A DNA stretch of 64,000 nt from assembly GCA_003280995.1 (NCBI GenBank), contig QCDG01000005.1:44956-108955 (forward strand). The letters are read 5' to 3'. Made by a program: the position numbers and the translations under genes. This document shows, piece by piece, positions 38,042-47,677 of this stretch (position 1 is the first letter of the stretch; each line of letters starts with the position of its first letter). Origin of the DNA: Prochlorococcus sp. AG-355-A09 (lineage in GTDB: Bacteria > Cyanobacteriota > Cyanobacteriia > PCC-6307 > Cyanobiaceae). The notes below the pieces were generated by a model that was not told the DNA's origin, did no database searches, and was given only the letters and a program-made list of their open reading frames with translations.

Positions 38042-39134
38042 TTAGAGAAATATATTTCTTTCTGTCCCTTAATTTTTTTTCCATTATCAATGGAAAAATT
38101 AATCCTAGTGGAATATAGTTGACTCTTAACCTTTGAGAAGATCCTAAATTTACACTGCCAATTACCCCATAAATTGAAAAATAAATCAATGTTATGAATG
38201 TAAATAAAACTAGGATTACTTTTTTGAAATATTTATACGAATTTACTAAGTTAAATAAATTTGACCAAGATTTTATAAAAACATAAATAAGTAACAAAGA
38301 ATCCAAAATGATAACTGCTTTATAAGGAGCAAAAACTAACTCCTGCACTGAGGGAAATAACGAAAGATATTGAGTACTCAATACATTTAATGGCTGATTG
38401 AAAGCATCAAAATTATTAGGTCTATAAAGATTATTTGATACTAAAAATGAAGCATTTAAATAAGTAGATAATTTTTTAATATATTCAGGAAAAAGCAAAG
38501 ATAAAGAAAGATTTGTAAGTATTGAAAGAAAAAAAGTATTTATAATACAAGTTGATAATCTTATCTTAGTTAACATCCCTCCTATATTTATATTTCTTAG
38601 AATTAGTGAAATTAAAGATAATAAGAAATATGGTAAAGATTGATCTCCTCTTACAGAAAATAATAATATTAGTAAGCTAAATCTTATGACAAAATTAAAT
38701 AATGATTTTGAATTATTTCCAATTAAATAATTGCATTCAAGAATTATAAATAGAATTGCTGGATAAAGAAATAATGATTCTTTCGTTGGTGCATTAGTAT
38801 AGATTAATAATCCTGGAGCTAAAAGCAATAATTTCCATAAGTTTTGATTTTCTTTATCGATCAGATTTTTTATAATTAAGTAAAGAGTTAATGTAAAGAT
38901 TACCCCTAATAATGCAATTATTAAATATCTATTACCAAAATTTTTAAATAATGAAAATGTAGATAATGCAACTTTAGTTGTTGTTCCACCAGCTGTATAT
39001 TCTACCCAACCTAACAAAATATCCATATCTGCGATTCTTCCAGTTACGTACATTGTTAAAAAGCAAAATAATATTAAAATTAGGTATCTATAAAAGAAGA
39101 AATTTTTAATATTGTTGACTTTTTTTATTTTCAT
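38031..39134 (-). CDS. Polytopic membrane protein, candidate Wzy-like polymerase
   Basis: A 367-residue membrane protein with about ten helices. A loop near residues 105-120 reads APGLLIYTNAPTKESLFLYP. The P-TKE segment resembles the conserved P-S-KE element of some O-antigen polymerases and EpsG-like proteins. No other clear Wzy candidate is next to wzc, so this is the best one in the window. Confidence is limited because Wzy proteins share little sequence. It is divergent from the WecA-like gene. Confidence 0.5.
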   Translation of the reverse strand: MKIKKVNNIKNFFFYRYLILILFCFLTMYVTGRIADMDILLGWVEYTAGGTTTKVALSTFSLFKNFGNRYLIIALLGVIFTLTLYLIIKNLIDKENQNLWKLLLLAPGLLIYTNAPTKESLFLYPAILFIILECNYLIGNNSKSLFNFVIRFSLLILLFSVRGDQSLPYFLLSLISLILRNINIGGMLTKIRLSTCIINTFFLSILTNLSLSLLFPEYIKKLSTYLNASFLVSNNLYRPNNFDAFNQPLNVLSTQYLSLFPSVQELVFAPYKAVIILDSLLLIYVFIKSWSNLFNLVNSYKYFKKVILVLFTFITLIYFSIYGVIGSVNLGSSQRLRVNYIPLGLIFPLIMEKKLRDRKKYISLTKK

Positions 39135-39167
39135 AAATTAAGATTAGATGATTATTTTAATTATTAG

Positions 39168-40160
39168 ATGAGTGCAGGCTTAGATATTGCCATTTTAAAT
39201 ATAATATTTTGCTTAATATTTTCATATTCTATTGGTCCATATATAAATTCAATTGGTTATAAATTTAATATAATTGATATCCCGGATTTAAGAAAGGTCC
39301 ATAAAAAACCAATCGTCAGAATAGGAGGATTATCTATATTTATAACTTTCTTTTTATATTTGTTTTTTGCTAATTTATTTATAAATTTTGATAGTTTTGA
39401 TGGTGATATTTTAAATAAGTTTTATATATTTCTAATAGGTGCTTTTTTATTTTTTTTAATAGGTATTCATGATGATATTTATAAATCTTCTCCTTTAATA
39501 AGATTATTTTTTCAATTTTTAGTTGCTTTTTTTGTATCTTTTAATGGTATTAACTTTAGCTCTATTTATCTCCCAATTCCTTTTTTTGGGCAAATTAATT
39601 TTGAATCATATCCTTTTTTAAACTATTTCTTTTCTGCATTTTGGATTGTGGGAATGACTAATGCAATAAATTGGATAGATGGTATTGATGCTTTGGCTGG
39701 AGGTTTTTGTTCAATACTTTCTTTTGGATTATTTTTATTAATGTTATTAAATGGTAATTCAATTGGTATAATTTTTTATTCAATTCTTCTTGGATCTATT
39801 ATTGGTTTTTTAATTAGAAACTTTAAACCTGCTTTTTATATAATGGGTGATTGTGGTTCTAATTTTTTAGGTTACTCCCTTTCTTCAAGCGTATTATTAT
39901 TTTTGTTAGATCCAGATTATAGATTTGCAAATATTTTTTATATATTTTTGATTTTTTCTTTACCAATGTGCGATATGGTTTTTGTTATTTTAGAGAGATT
40001 ATTTAATAAGCAAAATATTTTTCTTCCCGATAAAAATCACATTCATCACAAACTTATGAATCTAAATTTTAAATATAAATATATAATATTATTGTTATTT
40101 TCTTTTTCTTCATTTACTACTATTCTTGGGATATTTTATTTTCAGAAAAATAACTTTTGA
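39168..40160 (+). CDS. WecA/TagO-like polyprenyl-phosphate sugar-1-phosphate transferase
   Basis: A 330-residue membrane protein of the MraY/WecA superfamily with about ten helices. It has DIPDLRKVHKKPIVRIGG, the INWIDGIDALAGG aspartate motif, FYIMGDCGSNFLGY, and the histidine motif DKNHIHHKL near the C-terminus. All are typical of enzymes that move GlcNAc-1-P or a related sugar phosphate to undecaprenyl phosphate. It would initiate the glycan made by this locus. It is the only initiating enzyme seen in the window. Confidence 0.93.
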   Translation: MSAGLDIAILNIIFCLIFSYSIGPYINSIGYKFNIIDIPDLRKVHKKPIVRIGGLSIFITFFLYLFFANLFINFDSFDGDILNKFYIFLIGAFLFFLIGIHDDIYKSSPLIRLFFQFLVAFFVSFNGINFSSIYLPIPFFGQINFESYPFLNYFFSAFWIVGMTNAINWIDGIDALAGGFCSILSFGLFLLMLLNGNSIGIIFYSILLGSIIGFLIRNFKPAFYIMGDCGSNFLGYSLSSSVLLFLLDPDYRFANIFYIFLIFSLPMCDMVFVILERLFNKQNIFLPDKNHIHHKLMNLNFKYKYIILLLFSFSSFTTILGIFYFQKNNF

Positions 40161-40190
40161 TTAAAAATTACTATTAATTTGTATTGATTT

Positions 40191-41192
40191 TCAAATAAAG
40201 CTTTCATTTTTTAAATTTTTGAAAGTTTCTCTGATACCTTTATCTAAAGAAATTTCAGGTTTCCAACCAAGATTGAGTATTCTATTTATATTTAATATCT
40301 TCCTTGGAGTACCATCAGGTTTTGATTTATCCCAAATTATTTCCCCTTTGAAGTTAGAAATTTCAGCAATTTTTTTTGCTAAGTTTATGATCGAAATTTC
40401 CCTCCCAGTACCTACATTTAAAAATAAAAGAGGATTCCCATTATTATCAACTGGACTATTTGTACTTGAGGGTTTCCAATTCTCTAAGGCAAAAACAACA
40501 GCATTTCCTAAGTCATCTACATGTAAAAATTCTCTTAAAGGTTTTCCTGTCCCCCAACAAATAACCTCAGACATTTTCTTCTCTGAGGCATAAAAGAATT
40601 TCTTAATCAAAGCTGCCATAACATGGCTACTATTACTATCATAATTATCACCTGGACCATATAGGTTAGTTGGCATTAAGGTTATGGCATCAAATGAATA
40701 TTGTTTACTAAGAGCTTCGCATAATTTTAAACCAGCTATTTTTGCTATTGCATACCATTCGTTTGTTGGTTCAAGATTACCCGATAAAAGTGACTCTTCT
40801 TCAATTGGTTGAGAAGCATACTTTGGGTATATGCAACTACTACCCAAAAATAGTAATCTTCTAACTCCAGACTTCCAGGAAGTTTCAATTATGTTTGTCT
40901 GAATCTTTAAATTCTCAAGTAAGAATTCTGTAGGATTTCTAGAATTTGCCAATATCCCCCCAACTTTAGCAGCCGCAATAATTACTACATTTGGACTATT
41001 CAATTTAAACCATTCTTCTACTTGATTTAAATTTAACAAATCAAGTTCACTCCTTTTGGGAATTAAGATCGATCCCCCATTTTTAGGATTACCATATCCT
41101 TTTGATTTTAATTTTCTGTAAATTGCCCCTCCTGCCATGCCAGAACCTCCAGCAACAAAAAATTTATCATTTAAAAATATCTCTTTAACCAT
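40191..41192 (-). CDS. fcl: GDP-L-fucose synthase
   Basis: A 333-residue extended SDR. The N-terminal NADP motif is FVAGGSGMAGGAI. The active site is LFLGSSCIYPKYA, containing the SSCIYP signature of GDP-fucose synthases, with Tyr-Lys in EWYAIAKIAGLKL and MPTNLYGPGDNY downstream. It performs the epimerase-reductase steps from GDP-4-keto-6-deoxymannose to GDP-L-fucose. It is 212 bases downstream of gmd on the same strand; that gap has no gene. Confidence 0.96.
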   Translation of the reverse strand: MVKEIFLNDKFFVAGGSGMAGGAIYRKLKSKGYGNPKNGGSILIPKRSELDLLNLNQVEEWFKLNSPNVVIIAAAKVGGILANSRNPTEFLLENLKIQTNIIETSWKSGVRRLLFLGSSCIYPKYASQPIEEESLLSGNLEPTNEWYAIAKIAGLKLCEALSKQYSFDAITLMPTNLYGPGDNYDSNSSHVMAALIKKFFYASEKKMSEVICWGTGKPLREFLHVDDLGNAVVFALENWKPSSTNSPVDNNGNPLLFLNVGTGREISIINLAKKIAEISNFKGEIIWDKSKPDGTPRKILNINRILNLGWKPEISLDKGIRETFKNLKNESFI

Positions 41193-41404
41193 TTTGTATT
41201 ACGCAAAAATTAATGATTTTTATATCGACTATATTAATCTATAAATATTTAAATTTTTAGAAACACCCTTTTTTATTAAGAAGATTAAGTTGTCTTTGAT
41301 CTTAATAATTAAAAATTTAATTTCAAATTTTTACCAAGATAACGGCATTTTCTTTTGTCATTCAAAAATGGAATAAAGAAGGTTGTGATTATTTTTTAAA
41401 AAAA

Positions 41405-42526
41405 CTATTCTTTTGAACTGTAAATATTAAAACCTTTTTTTCTTAAAATTGATTCTTTTCTAGATTGTTCAGAATCTTCTTTAATCATTTCAGAGATTAG
41501 TTCTTCTATTGATATCTTTGGTTGCCAATTTAGTTTCTTTCTGGCTTTGGATGAATCTCCCAGAAGTTCATCAACTTCAGTGGGCCTAAAATATCTACTA
41601 TCAATTCTTATAACAATCTCTCCAGTGTCACTCCTTTTGCCAACTTCATTTATACCTTCACCTTCCCAAAATATACCTTTACTTCCTTTTTTATCACTCC
41701 ATCCTAATTTATTCGCACATAACTCTATGAATTCTCTAACACTATGCATCTTGCCTGTGGAAATTACAAAGTCCTCAGGTTTTTCTTGCTGAAGCATTAA
41801 CCATTGCATGTAAACATAATCTTTAGCATGCCCCCAATCACGTTTGGAATTAAGATTTCCCAAATATATACATTTTTCTAAACCATAATGAATTCGGCAA
41901 AGACCTCTTGTAATTTTTCTCGTGACAAATGTTTCACCTCTTCTTGGACTCTCATGATTAAAAAGAATTCCATTACAGGCGTACATATCATATGCTTCTC
42001 GATAGTTGACGATGATCCAATATGCATATAGTTTTGCTACTGCATAGGGACTTCTAGGATAAAAAGGTGTTGTTTCTTTTTGAGGAGATTCTTGTATAAG
42101 GCCATATAGCTCACTAGTGCTGGCTTGATATATTTTGGTTTTCTTTGTAAGATTTAAAATTTTTACTGCCTCTAAGATTCTTAAAACACCAATTGCATCG
42201 CAATTAGCAGTGTACTCTGGCGTCTCAAAACTAACTGCTACATGACTTTGAGCTCCAAGATTATAAATTTCATCTGGTTTTATTTTTTCAATGATTTTTA
42301 AGATATTTGTACTGTCAATTAAATCTCCATAATGAAGAAAAAATTTATTTTTATCCTCATGAGGGTCCTGATAAAGTTTATCTATACGAGATGTATTGAA
42401 GGAACTTGATCTTCTTTTGATTCCATGAACTTCATAACCTTTATCTAAAAGTAGTTCTGCCAAATAACTACCATCTTGTCCAGTAATGCCAGTAATTAGT
42501 GCTTTTTTGTTAATTATTTTAGTCAT
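41405..42526 (-). CDS. gmd: GDP-mannose 4,6-dehydratase
   Basis: A 373-residue SDR. It has [42 protein letters not shown], the Ser/Thr-Glu-Tyr active site (QASTSELYG), the YxxxK pair in [16 protein letters not shown], and [18 protein letters not shown], all diagnostic for Gmd. It converts GDP-mannose to GDP-4-keto-6-deoxymannose for Fcl. GDP-mannose would come from the enzyme encoded at 44589. Length is normal. Confidence 0.97.
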   Translation of the reverse strand: MTKIINKKALITGITGQDGSYLAELLLDKGYEVHGIKRRSSSFNTSRIDKLYQDPHEDKNKFFLHYGDLIDSTNILKIIEKIKPDEIYNLGAQSHVAVSFETPEYTANCDAIGVLRILEAVKILNLTKKTKIYQASTSELYGLIQESPQKETTPFYPRSPYAVAKLYAYWIIVNYREAYDMYACNGILFNHESPRRGETFVTRKITRGLCRIHYGLEKCIYLGNLNSKRDWGHAKDYVYMQWLMLQQEKPEDFVISTGKMHSVREFIELCANKLGWSDKKGSKGIFWEGEGINEVGKRSDTGEIVIRIDSRYFRPTEVDELLGDSSKARKKLNWQPKISIEELISEMIKEDSEQSRKESILRKKGFNIYSSKE

Positions 42527-43213
42527 TATTCCTATGCTAGATAAAAGTTTCTAATTTAAATGATTGATTTTAAGTTTGAAATAATAATCTTATACTGAAC
42601 ATATTTATTTTACCAAATTGTTAATAATTAAAATATTGAGAATATTTATAGCTGAAATAAATCTTTTAAAAATATTTATAATTAAATTTAAATAATCCAA
42701 AATATATTATCTGATCATTTAAAAACTATATAAAATTTAATAATAATTTTTATGAGTAAAAAATTCAATTAAATCTATATGCAATTATTGGCTTAATAAA
42801 GTTTTTCTGTTTTTAAGATGTATTTATGCAGAATATTAGTGACGTTAATTTCAAAAAATAAATAAAGGATATAAATCAATACTCAAAAATTATATTAATT
42901 TGATTTGCAAAAAAAATCATAGAAATTTATTTTAAATCTTTGAAAACATTCTTTAAATAATTCAGAAATATAATCTATTTTTTGTACTCTAATTTTAAAA
43001 AATTTATTCTTTCAAATTTATTATTATTTTTAATGCAAAAGGTAAAAGTATTTTTAAAAGATATTTATTTATTTAAACTAGGTAAGTTGAGTTGTTATTT
43101 TAATCGAATTATCTTTAATCTTTTTTAGATTATTATTTACTATAATTTAGTCTTATATTAAATATTATGGATAATTTAACAGAATTTATAATCAAATAAT
43201 CTAATATCTTTTT
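42527..43213. other. 687-base gap between divergent genes, no gene found
   Basis: The longest gap in the window, lying between the divergent gmd and galE genes. It is extremely AT-rich and has stops in all frames. A TATAAT at 43141-43146 lies 68 bases upstream of the galE start, but there is no matching -35 element and such hexamers are expected by chance here. I saw no RNA gene, hairpin with GC pairs or remnant of a known gene. Confidence 0.5.
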
Positions 43214-44257
43214 ATGAAAACATTATTAATTACAGGTGGTGCTGGATATATTGGGAGTCATACTTGTTTAAATCTCTTAAGCAATGGTAATGAAATTTAT
43301 ATTTTAGACTCTTTCGTAAATAGTTCTCCTGAAGTATTTGAAAAAATAAAATTAATCTTAAAAGAGAATAATAAATTTGAAAATGTAAAACTCAAAATTT
43401 ATAAAGGCAGTCTTAAGGATGAAGACCTTTTAAATGAAATTTTTTCTAATGCATCTGCTTCAGGAAGACCAATTGAAGGAGTTATTCATTTTGCTTCATT
43501 GAAATCAGTATCTGAATCTTTATTAGATCCTATTAAGTACTGGGATGAAAACCTCGTAGGTACAATTAATCTTTTAAAAGCAATGAATAAAAATAATTGT
43601 AAAAACATTGTTTTTAGTAGCAGTGCTACTGTTTATGGAATAAAGCCTGATGGATCTGCTTTAAGAGAATCTGATCAAATTAAACCTACTAACCCTTATG
43701 GATTTACAAAATCGACAATTGAAATTATACTTCTTAATCTTTTTAGTTCTTGCAAAGAATGGAAAATAATAAATTTGAGGTATTTCAATCCTATTGGTGC
43801 TCATTCTTCAGGTTTGATAGGTGAAAACCCTCTCAATAATCCTGCAAATATTTTCCCCAATATTTGTCAGGTTGCTGCTGGAATTAAACCTAAATTATAT
43901 ATTTATGGCAAAGATTGGTTAACAAAGGATGGCACTTGCGAAAGAGATTTCGTTCATGTATTGGATGTTGCCGAGGCTCATATATTATCAATTAATTATT
44001 TATATAAATCGTCAAGTCAGTTTTTAAATATTAATATTGGAACTGGTAACCCTACAAGCATATTAGAACTGGTAAAAACTTTCGAAAAGGTCAATAATTT
44101 GAAAATTAGTTATGAATTTGTCGATAGAAGACCAGGGGATATTTATAGATCATTCGCAGATGTTGGCTTTGCTTATGAAATATTAAATTGGAAATCTAGT
44201 AGGAATCTCAAAGAAATGTGTGTTGATGGATGGAAATGGCAAAAAAATCAAATGTAA
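43214..44257 (+). CDS. galE: UDP-glucose 4-epimerase
   Basis: A 347-residue SDR. It has LLITGGAGYIGSHTCLNLL, VIHFASLKSVSES, SSSATVYG, the YxxxK pair in NPYGFTKSTIE and LRYFNPIGAHSSG, the latter particular to GalE. It interconverts UDP-glucose and UDP-galactose (or the N-acetyl forms) and would supply galactose residues to the glycan. It stands alone between two long gaps. Confidence 0.95.
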   Translation: MKTLLITGGAGYIGSHTCLNLLSNGNEIYILDSFVNSSPEVFEKIKLILKENNKFENVKLKIYKGSLKDEDLLNEIFSNASASGRPIEGVIHFASLKSVSESLLDPIKYWDENLVGTINLLKAMNKNNCKNIVFSSSATVYGIKPDGSALRESDQIKPTNPYGFTKSTIEIILLNLFSSCKEWKIINLRYFNPIGAHSSGLIGENPLNNPANIFPNICQVAAGIKPKLYIYGKDWLTKDGTCERDFVHVLDVAEAHILSINYLYKSSSQFLNINIGTGNPTSILELVKTFEKVNNLKISYEFVDRRPGDIYRSFADVGFAYEILNWKSSRNLKEMCVDGWKWQKNQM

Positions 44258-44588
44258 ATTATTCAAGCAAATTTAATCGAGACAATTAAAAAAGATTATC
44301 AGGCAGTAAAAAATAAATTTATTTATAATCATTGTTTTATTAAGGGCATTAATATCTTTAATTAATCTTGTTCTTAAAATTTAAAAGTTTGTTCACATAA
44401 ATAACTAATTTATTATAGGCAGATTACCTTAGCAAAAAAGTATCTTTATAGAAGAAAAATAAAAATATTTATGTGTCTATTTAGAGAAAAAAATTGTTTC
44501 TAAAGGAGTGATTTTAAGTATTGAGAACAAATACCTTTATTCAAAAAATTAGAATGATGTTCAGTTCAGAATGTGAATTAAATATTTT
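44258..44588. other. 331-base gap between convergent genes, nothing identified
   Basis: The gap lies between galE and the convergent manC-type gene. It is AT-rich with no open frame of note, no RNA gene and no strong terminator. Confidence 0.5.
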
Positions 44589-46046
44589 TCAACTTTTATT
44601 AGTTCGGCCATAATTATCTTTAAATCTTTCAATGTCATCCTCCCCTAAATAATTGCCGCATTGAACTTCTATTATCGATAGAGATGATTTCATTAGATTA
44701 GAAAGTCTATGTTTTGATTCTTTAGGAATATAACAACTTTGATTTTCATATAATAAAAATTCTTTTTCATCAATTTCTACAACAGCTTCACCTTTTACCA
44801 CAACCCAGTGTTCGGATCTATGTTGATGTTTTTGTAGAGAAAGTTTTTCTCCTGCCTTAACTGATATCAGCTTAACTTTCCAGTTTTTATCCTCCACTAT
44901 CGTTTCATAATGTCCCCAGGGCCTATAGATTCTTTGATGATTTAGACCTTCGAAAATATCTTTTCTTTTAAGTATATTTACGATATCTTTAACTTTTTGA
45001 TTCTCAGCCATATTAGAAATCAAAATTGCATCACTAGTTTCAATAATTGCTAAATCTCTAATGCCGATAGTTGCAAGAAGTCTCTTTTCACTTCTTAGGT
45101 AACAATTTTTTGAATTTTTTGTGATTATTTTTCCTTTAATAAAATTCCCATTAGAGTCTTTTGGCGCAATTTTCCATATTGCGTCCCAACTTCCTATATC
45201 GTTCCATCCACAATCCAGAGGTAAAACAAAAGCTTTACTAGTTTTCTCGAAGACCGCTATATCAATAGAAGTATTTGAACATTTTTCAAAAGTATTTTTT
45301 TCTAATCTTAAAAAATCTAAATCTGTAGAGCTTTTACTAAGACATTCTTGACAATTAATTTTAATTTTTGGAGAGAATTTTTTTATTTCTTCTAATATTA
45401 TTGACGCTTTAAAAACAAATATGCCACTATTCCATAAATATTTTTTATTTTTGAAAAGTAATTTTGCTTTTTCTTGATCTGGTTTTTCTAGGAATTTTTC
45501 TACTTGTATGGGAATTAATTCATTTTTCCTGAATTCACTTTTGGATTTAATGTAACCATAACCAGTTGCAGGATGAGTTGGCTTGACACCAAAAATTACT
45601 AAATTCCCCTTTTCTGCTTCTGGAATACTTGCCCTTATAGTTTCTAGGAATTCCTCTTTTCTCTCAACTTGATGATCTGAAGAAAGTATAATAAGAGTTG
45701 GATCCATACCTTTTTTTTTAAAATATTCACTTGCTTTTAAAGCGGCAATAGTTATTGCTGGGGCAGTATTTCTTCCTGATGGTTCTAATATTATTTCTAA
45801 TGGATCAATATTTATCTTTTTCATTTGATCCCCTACAACAAATCTATGTTCTTCGTTGCATATTATTATTGGCTTAGTAATAGATTCTAAATTTGCTATT
45901 CTCCTATATGTTTGTTGAAGCAAAGTGTATTCGTCCCTATCAAGCAAATTGAGATATTGTTTTGGGAAACTTTCTCTAGATAAAGGCCATAATCTCGAAC
46001 CGGTTCCTCCAGCTAAGATAATTGGAATGATAGGACTCATTTTCAT
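44589..46046 (-). CDS. manC: Mannose-1-phosphate guanylyltransferase / mannose-6-phosphate isomerase
   Basis: A 485-residue bifunctional enzyme of the ManC/AlgA type. The N-terminal nucleotidyltransferase domain has IILAGGTGSRLWPLSRESFPKQYL and the FVEKP-like segment VEKFLEKPD. The C-terminal cupin isomerase domain has RPWGHYE and the metal-binding QKHQHRSEHWVVVKG. It makes GDP-mannose, the precursor of GDP-fucose made by Gmd and Fcl. Length is normal. No phosphomannomutase gene is in the window. Confidence 0.95.
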   Translation of the reverse strand: MKMSPIIPIILAGGTGSRLWPLSRESFPKQYLNLLDRDEYTLLQQTYRRIANLESITKPIIICNEEHRFVVGDQMKKINIDPLEIILEPSGRNTAPAITIAALKASEYFKKKGMDPTLIILSSDHQVERKEEFLETIRASIPEAEKGNLVIFGVKPTHPATGYGYIKSKSEFRKNELIPIQVEKFLEKPDQEKAKLLFKNKKYLWNSGIFVFKASIILEEIKKFSPKIKINCQECLSKSSTDLDFLRLEKNTFEKCSNTSIDIAVFEKTSKAFVLPLDCGWNDIGSWDAIWKIAPKDSNGNFIKGKIITKNSKNCYLRSEKRLLATIGIRDLAIIETSDAILISNMAENQKVKDIVNILKRKDIFEGLNHQRIYRPWGHYETIVEDKNWKVKLISVKAGEKLSLQKHQHRSEHWVVVKGEAVVEIDEKEFLLYENQSCYIPKESKHRLSNLMKSSLSIIEVQCGNYLGEDDIERFKDNYGRTNKS

Positions 46047-46479
46047 ATTGAATTATTATCTTTGGTTTAGAAATAAATAACATCTATTTTAAGAAAAGTA
46101 TTCTTTTTCTTATGTGGAATCTTTTTAAATAATCTAAGAAATTGAAGAACATAAATTACTTTAGTTAAAAATTACTTAAGTTTCTTACTTTTCTTTAATC
46201 CCATAATAATTCTTCAAGTCAAACTATGTTTAATATATAAATTTTTTTTTAATTAAGTCACCTTAGTTATATTTATGATTTGTGATCTGACTTTTGTTGA
46301 ATTAATAATAAATGCCTTTACAAAAAATCTATTAGTTTTCAAAGTTAAATTTTAGTAATAAGAAAATTAATTTCCTTGGGATTTATTTTTTATATTAAAA
46401 TTGCTTACTAACTTTATTGGGTAATACATATATATTTTTAAAGTATAATTAGAAATACTTAAATTTCTTTACAATACTA
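46047..46479. other. 433-base gap between divergent genes, nothing identified
   Basis: The gap separates the divergent manC-type and rfbB genes and must hold both promoters. It is very AT-rich. I saw no coding frame, RNA gene or repeat. Confidence 0.5.
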
Positions 46480-47535
46480 ATGTTATTTAAAATACCCGAT
46501 CTTTGTAAAAAGATCATTGTTACAGGAGGAGCTGGCTTTATTGGGGGACACTTAGTTAGGAAATTATTAAGTCATTCTAAATGCCAAATATTTAATATTG
46601 ATAAAATGGGATATGCAAGTGATTTGACTGGTATCAATAATAAAATCAAACAGCATGGTGGCTTGTTGGGTAGTAGGCATAATATTATTAAAATTGATAT
46701 TTCAAATAAAGATGTTCTTTCAAAGACTTTTAAAAAAATTGATCCAGACTTTGTCTTTCACCTCGCCGCTGAAAGTCATGTTGATAAATCAATAGAAGGT
46801 CCAGAAATATTTGTAAAAAGTAATGTACTAGGTACTTTTAATTTACTAGAAGTTTCAAGGGAACATTATGATCATCTTTCGAGTGAAAGGAAGAAAGTAT
46901 TTAGATTACATCATGTAAGTACTGATGAAGTATTTGGATCTTTAAATGATAAAAGTAAGTTTTCTGAAAAAAGCTCTTATAGACCAAATAGTCCTTATTC
47001 AGCAAGTAAAGCTGCTAGCGATCATTTTGTTAGAGCTTGGAGTTCAACATATGGATTACCTATCTCAATATCTAATTGCAGTAATAATTTTGGACCATGG
47101 CAATTACCTGATAAGTTAATTCCTCTTGTGATTTGTAAGGCTATTAATGATGAATTAATTCCAATTTATGGCAATGGAAAAAATATAAGAGATTGGTTAT
47201 TCGTAGAAGATCATGTTGAAGCAATTTTAAATGTAGCATTTAAAGGATTAAAAGGATCTACATACTGCATTGGTGGATGTAATGAATATTCAAATCTTCA
47301 GGTTGTTAATTTAATTTGTGATTATTTGAATGAAGAAGTTCCTAAAAAAAATGATTATAAAGAGCAAATATCTTTTGTTGAAGATAGACCAGGTCACGAT
47401 TTTAGATATGCGATTGATAATGCACTTATATGTCATGATTTAGGATGGCAACCAAGATATTCTTTTGAGGAAGGATTAAGAACCACTATTAGTTGGTATT
47501 TAGAAAATATTAATTGGTGCAAAAAGTTTATTTAA
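46480..47535 (+). CDS. rfbB: dTDP-glucose 4,6-dehydratase
   Basis: A 351-residue SDR. It has IIVTGGAGFIGGHLV, the family's NIDKMGYASDL segment, HLAAESHVDKSIE, HVSTDEVFG with the active-site Thr-Asp-Glu, and YSASKAASDHFV, followed by NCSNNFGPWQ. All are diagnostic for RfbB/RmlB. It makes dTDP-4-keto-6-deoxyglucose, the precursor of rhamnose and many amino or deoxy sugars. RmlA, C and D were not seen in the window, so the partners must lie elsewhere. Confidence 0.96.
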   Translation: MLFKIPDLCKKIIVTGGAGFIGGHLVRKLLSHSKCQIFNIDKMGYASDLTGINNKIKQHGGLLGSRHNIIKIDISNKDVLSKTFKKIDPDFVFHLAAESHVDKSIEGPEIFVKSNVLGTFNLLEVSREHYDHLSSERKKVFRLHHVSTDEVFGSLNDKSKFSEKSSYRPNSPYSASKAASDHFVRAWSSTYGLPISISNCSNNFGPWQLPDKLIPLVICKAINDELIPIYGNGKNIRDWLFVEDHVEAILNVAFKGLKGSTYCIGGCNEYSNLQVVNLICDYLNEEVPKKNDYKEQISFVEDRPGHDFRYAIDNALICHDLGWQPRYSFEEGLRTTISWYLENINWCKKFI

Positions 47536-47677
47536 TTGCTTATTGTAATACTTGTTTTAATATAGAGATTACTTTTTAGAAATTTAATTTATTTCAGTTT
47601 TTTCGTTTATATATCCATAATTAAAAAATAAAAAATCAATTATGAATTAAAATAGAAAAAAGTTATTTAATTAATCT

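Noticed and set aside
43141-43146. TATAAT as a promoter -10 element for galE
   Set aside because: No -35 element at the right distance, and the hexamer is expected often in DNA of this composition.
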